Shown piece after piece: positions 63,083 through 64,000 of a DNA stretch of 64,000 nucleotides. The DNA comes from an uncultured Blautia sp. (GTDB taxonomy: Bacteria; Bacillota; Clostridia; Lachnospirales; Lachnospiraceae), in the NCBI GenBank assembly GCA_934394545.1, contig CAKRRG010000006.1:18469-82468 (forward strand), read 5' to 3'. The notes beneath the pieces are model-generated. The model saw nothing but the letters and a program-made list of their open reading frames with translations. It ran no database searches and had not been told where the DNA came from. Position 1 is the stretch's first letter. The number at the start of each line of letters is the position of its first letter. The translations under genes were made by a program, and so were the position numbers.

Positions 63083-64000
63083 TTATTCAGAAAGAGCTTT
63101 CTCAGTTGCCCAGTTGTCAACGAATGCGGAAACTACATCGTCCCAAGAGCCAGATCCTGCTGCATATAATGTAAGTGCTGTACCAAGACCGTTCTTCCAC
63201 TCTTCAGATGGCATTGTTGTAAAGTTCCATGATACAGGTGTAAGACCTGCTTCTGTATACGCTGCATCCTGTTTTACAAATACGTTTGTAGACTCCTGTG
63301 CTGTTTTGAAAGGAATTGTGAATCCCATGTCTTCTGACATAGCCTTTGTTCCGTCCTCAGAAGTTACACACCAGTTCATGAAATCAAGTGTTGCCTGGAC
63401 ATCTTCCTCAGAAGCTTCTTTGTTTACACACCAGAAGTTCTCTGTACCAGTTGCAAGACCTTCGTTCTCATCATCAACGCCGAAGTAGATCGGGATCATA
63501 GCCAGCTCGTCATCGCTGTATGTCTTGGACAGTTCACCATATTCCCAGGAACCATTCTGATAGAATACTGCATCACCATTGATGAACTCGTTACGGGAGT
63601 CATCTGCTGTCTTTGCAGAAAGTTCTGCTCCATCGCAAGTAGAATCTGTGATGTAAAGATCGAATACGTTCTTATAGTTGTCAAGGTATGTTCCCTTGAT
63701 CGCATCTGTATCATCAATTCCGTCTGCCTGATACTCATAGTAGATTGGCAGGTTTGCAAGATGTGTTTTGAATCTCCAGTCAGAGGAACCATCCATACCA
63801 GCGCTTGTGAAAGCACCTTTTACTCCCAGCTCATCTTTTCTTGCCTGGATGTCATCAGCAACCTTCTTCAGGTCGTCAAAGCTCTTGATGTCATCTACTG
63901 TATAGCCAGCTTTTTCCAGTAAAGTTTTGTTTACGATCAGTCCATAGGACTCGATTACGTATGCGATACCATCAACTGCATCACCATCTTTTACAGTGTA
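63083..64000 (-). CDS. Carbohydrate ABC transporter solute-binding protein (N-terminus beyond window)
   Basis: At least 305 residues of a family 1 extracellular solute-binding protein; the frame is open to the window edge. Visible features: VIESYGLIVNKTLLEKAGY, WRFKTHLANLPIYYEYQADG, FINGDAVFYQNGSWEYGEL and MPSEEWKNGLGTAL, all normal for sugar-binding proteins, with Trp/Tyr/Phe residues that stack on sugars. The signal peptide lies outside. It is the first visible gene of the permease operon, and is distinct from the lipoprotein linked to the two-component system. Confidence 0.92.
   Translation of the reverse strand, partial: YTVKDGDAVDGIAYVIESYGLIVNKTLLEKAGYTVDDIKSFDDLKKVADDIQARKDELGVKGAFTSAGMDGSSDWRFKTHLANLPIYYEYQADGIDDTDAIKGTYLDNYKNVFDLYITDSTCDGAELSAKTADDSRNEFINGDAVFYQNGSWEYGELSKTYSDDELAMIPIYFGVDDENEGLATGTENFWCVNKEASEEDVQATLDFMNWCVTSEDGTKAMSEDMGFTIPFKTAQESTNVFVKQDAAYTEAGLTPVSWNFTTMPSEEWKNGLGTALTLYAAGSGSWDDVVSAFVDNWATEKALSE

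Overview
The window is a chromosomal segment of a low-to-moderate-GC, endospore-forming Clostridia, most likely Lachnospiraceae (Blautia or a close relative). This rests on gene content and order: the chain asp23-nusB-xseA-xseB-ispA-dxs-tlyA-nadK-argR-recN facing spoIVB and followed by spo0A, a complete eight-gene spoIIIA operon, cotJABC, spoVB and spoIIM, and no outer-membrane genes. No rRNA, tRNA, CRISPR array, T-box or recognisable riboswitch was seen.

Layout. 1-1.5 kb: a tyrosine integrase cut by the window edge, the end of an integrated element lying just downstream of tpiA. 1.5-4.7 kb: glycolytic genes gap, pgk, tpiA on the minus strand. 4.9-12.6 kb: a PHP-family phosphatase, a P-type cation ATPase, the nifS-nifU iron-sulfur pair, spoVB and a DAHP synthase. 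12.7-21.4 kb: xerD, spoIIM, rny, recX-recA (with a clear SOS box), two small spore coat genes, glgA and spo0A. 21.8-33.9 kb: spoIVB, then the recN-to-asp23 housekeeping chain and prfC. 34-40 kb: spoIIIAH to spoIIIAA with a sigma-E-like promoter, then an anchored propeller-like protein of unknown role. 40-45 kb: a UvrD-like helicase, gltX, acpP and an ftsW/spoVE homologue. 45-50 kb: a 1137-residue secreted protein made of Leu-x-x-Gly heptads, divergent from a tetR gene, with paired operators over both promoters. 50-55 kb: trkH-trkA potassium uptake, a membrane-linked Mrr-type nuclease behind an SOS-like box, and cotJABC. 55-64 kb: a radical SAM activase, a lipoprotein solute-binding protein, a YesM/YesN-type two-component pair, two sugar ABC permeases and a second solute-binding protein running off the edge.

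How the parts work together. Sporulation dominates: Spo0A (entry), SpoIIM and SpoIVB (engulfment and sigma-K signalling), SpoIIIAA-AH (mother cell-forespore channel) and CotJ/CotF-like proteins (coat). DNA maintenance is the second theme: RecA, RecX, RecN, XseAB, XerD, a UvrD-like helicase and the Mrr-like nuclease. The right end is a carbohydrate import module with its own sensor system.

Most unusual signals: an SOS-like box plus promoter ahead of a structured leader, a 27-residue micro-ORF and the Mrr-like nuclease; spoIIIAA apparently starting at an ATA codon; a 137-nt double-coding overlap between spoIIIAF and spoIIIAG; a hexanucleotide repeat in the recA leader; and twin TGAC-N5-GTCA operators between tetR and the heptad-repeat gene. 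All functional statements are inferred from sequence alone; no searches were run.
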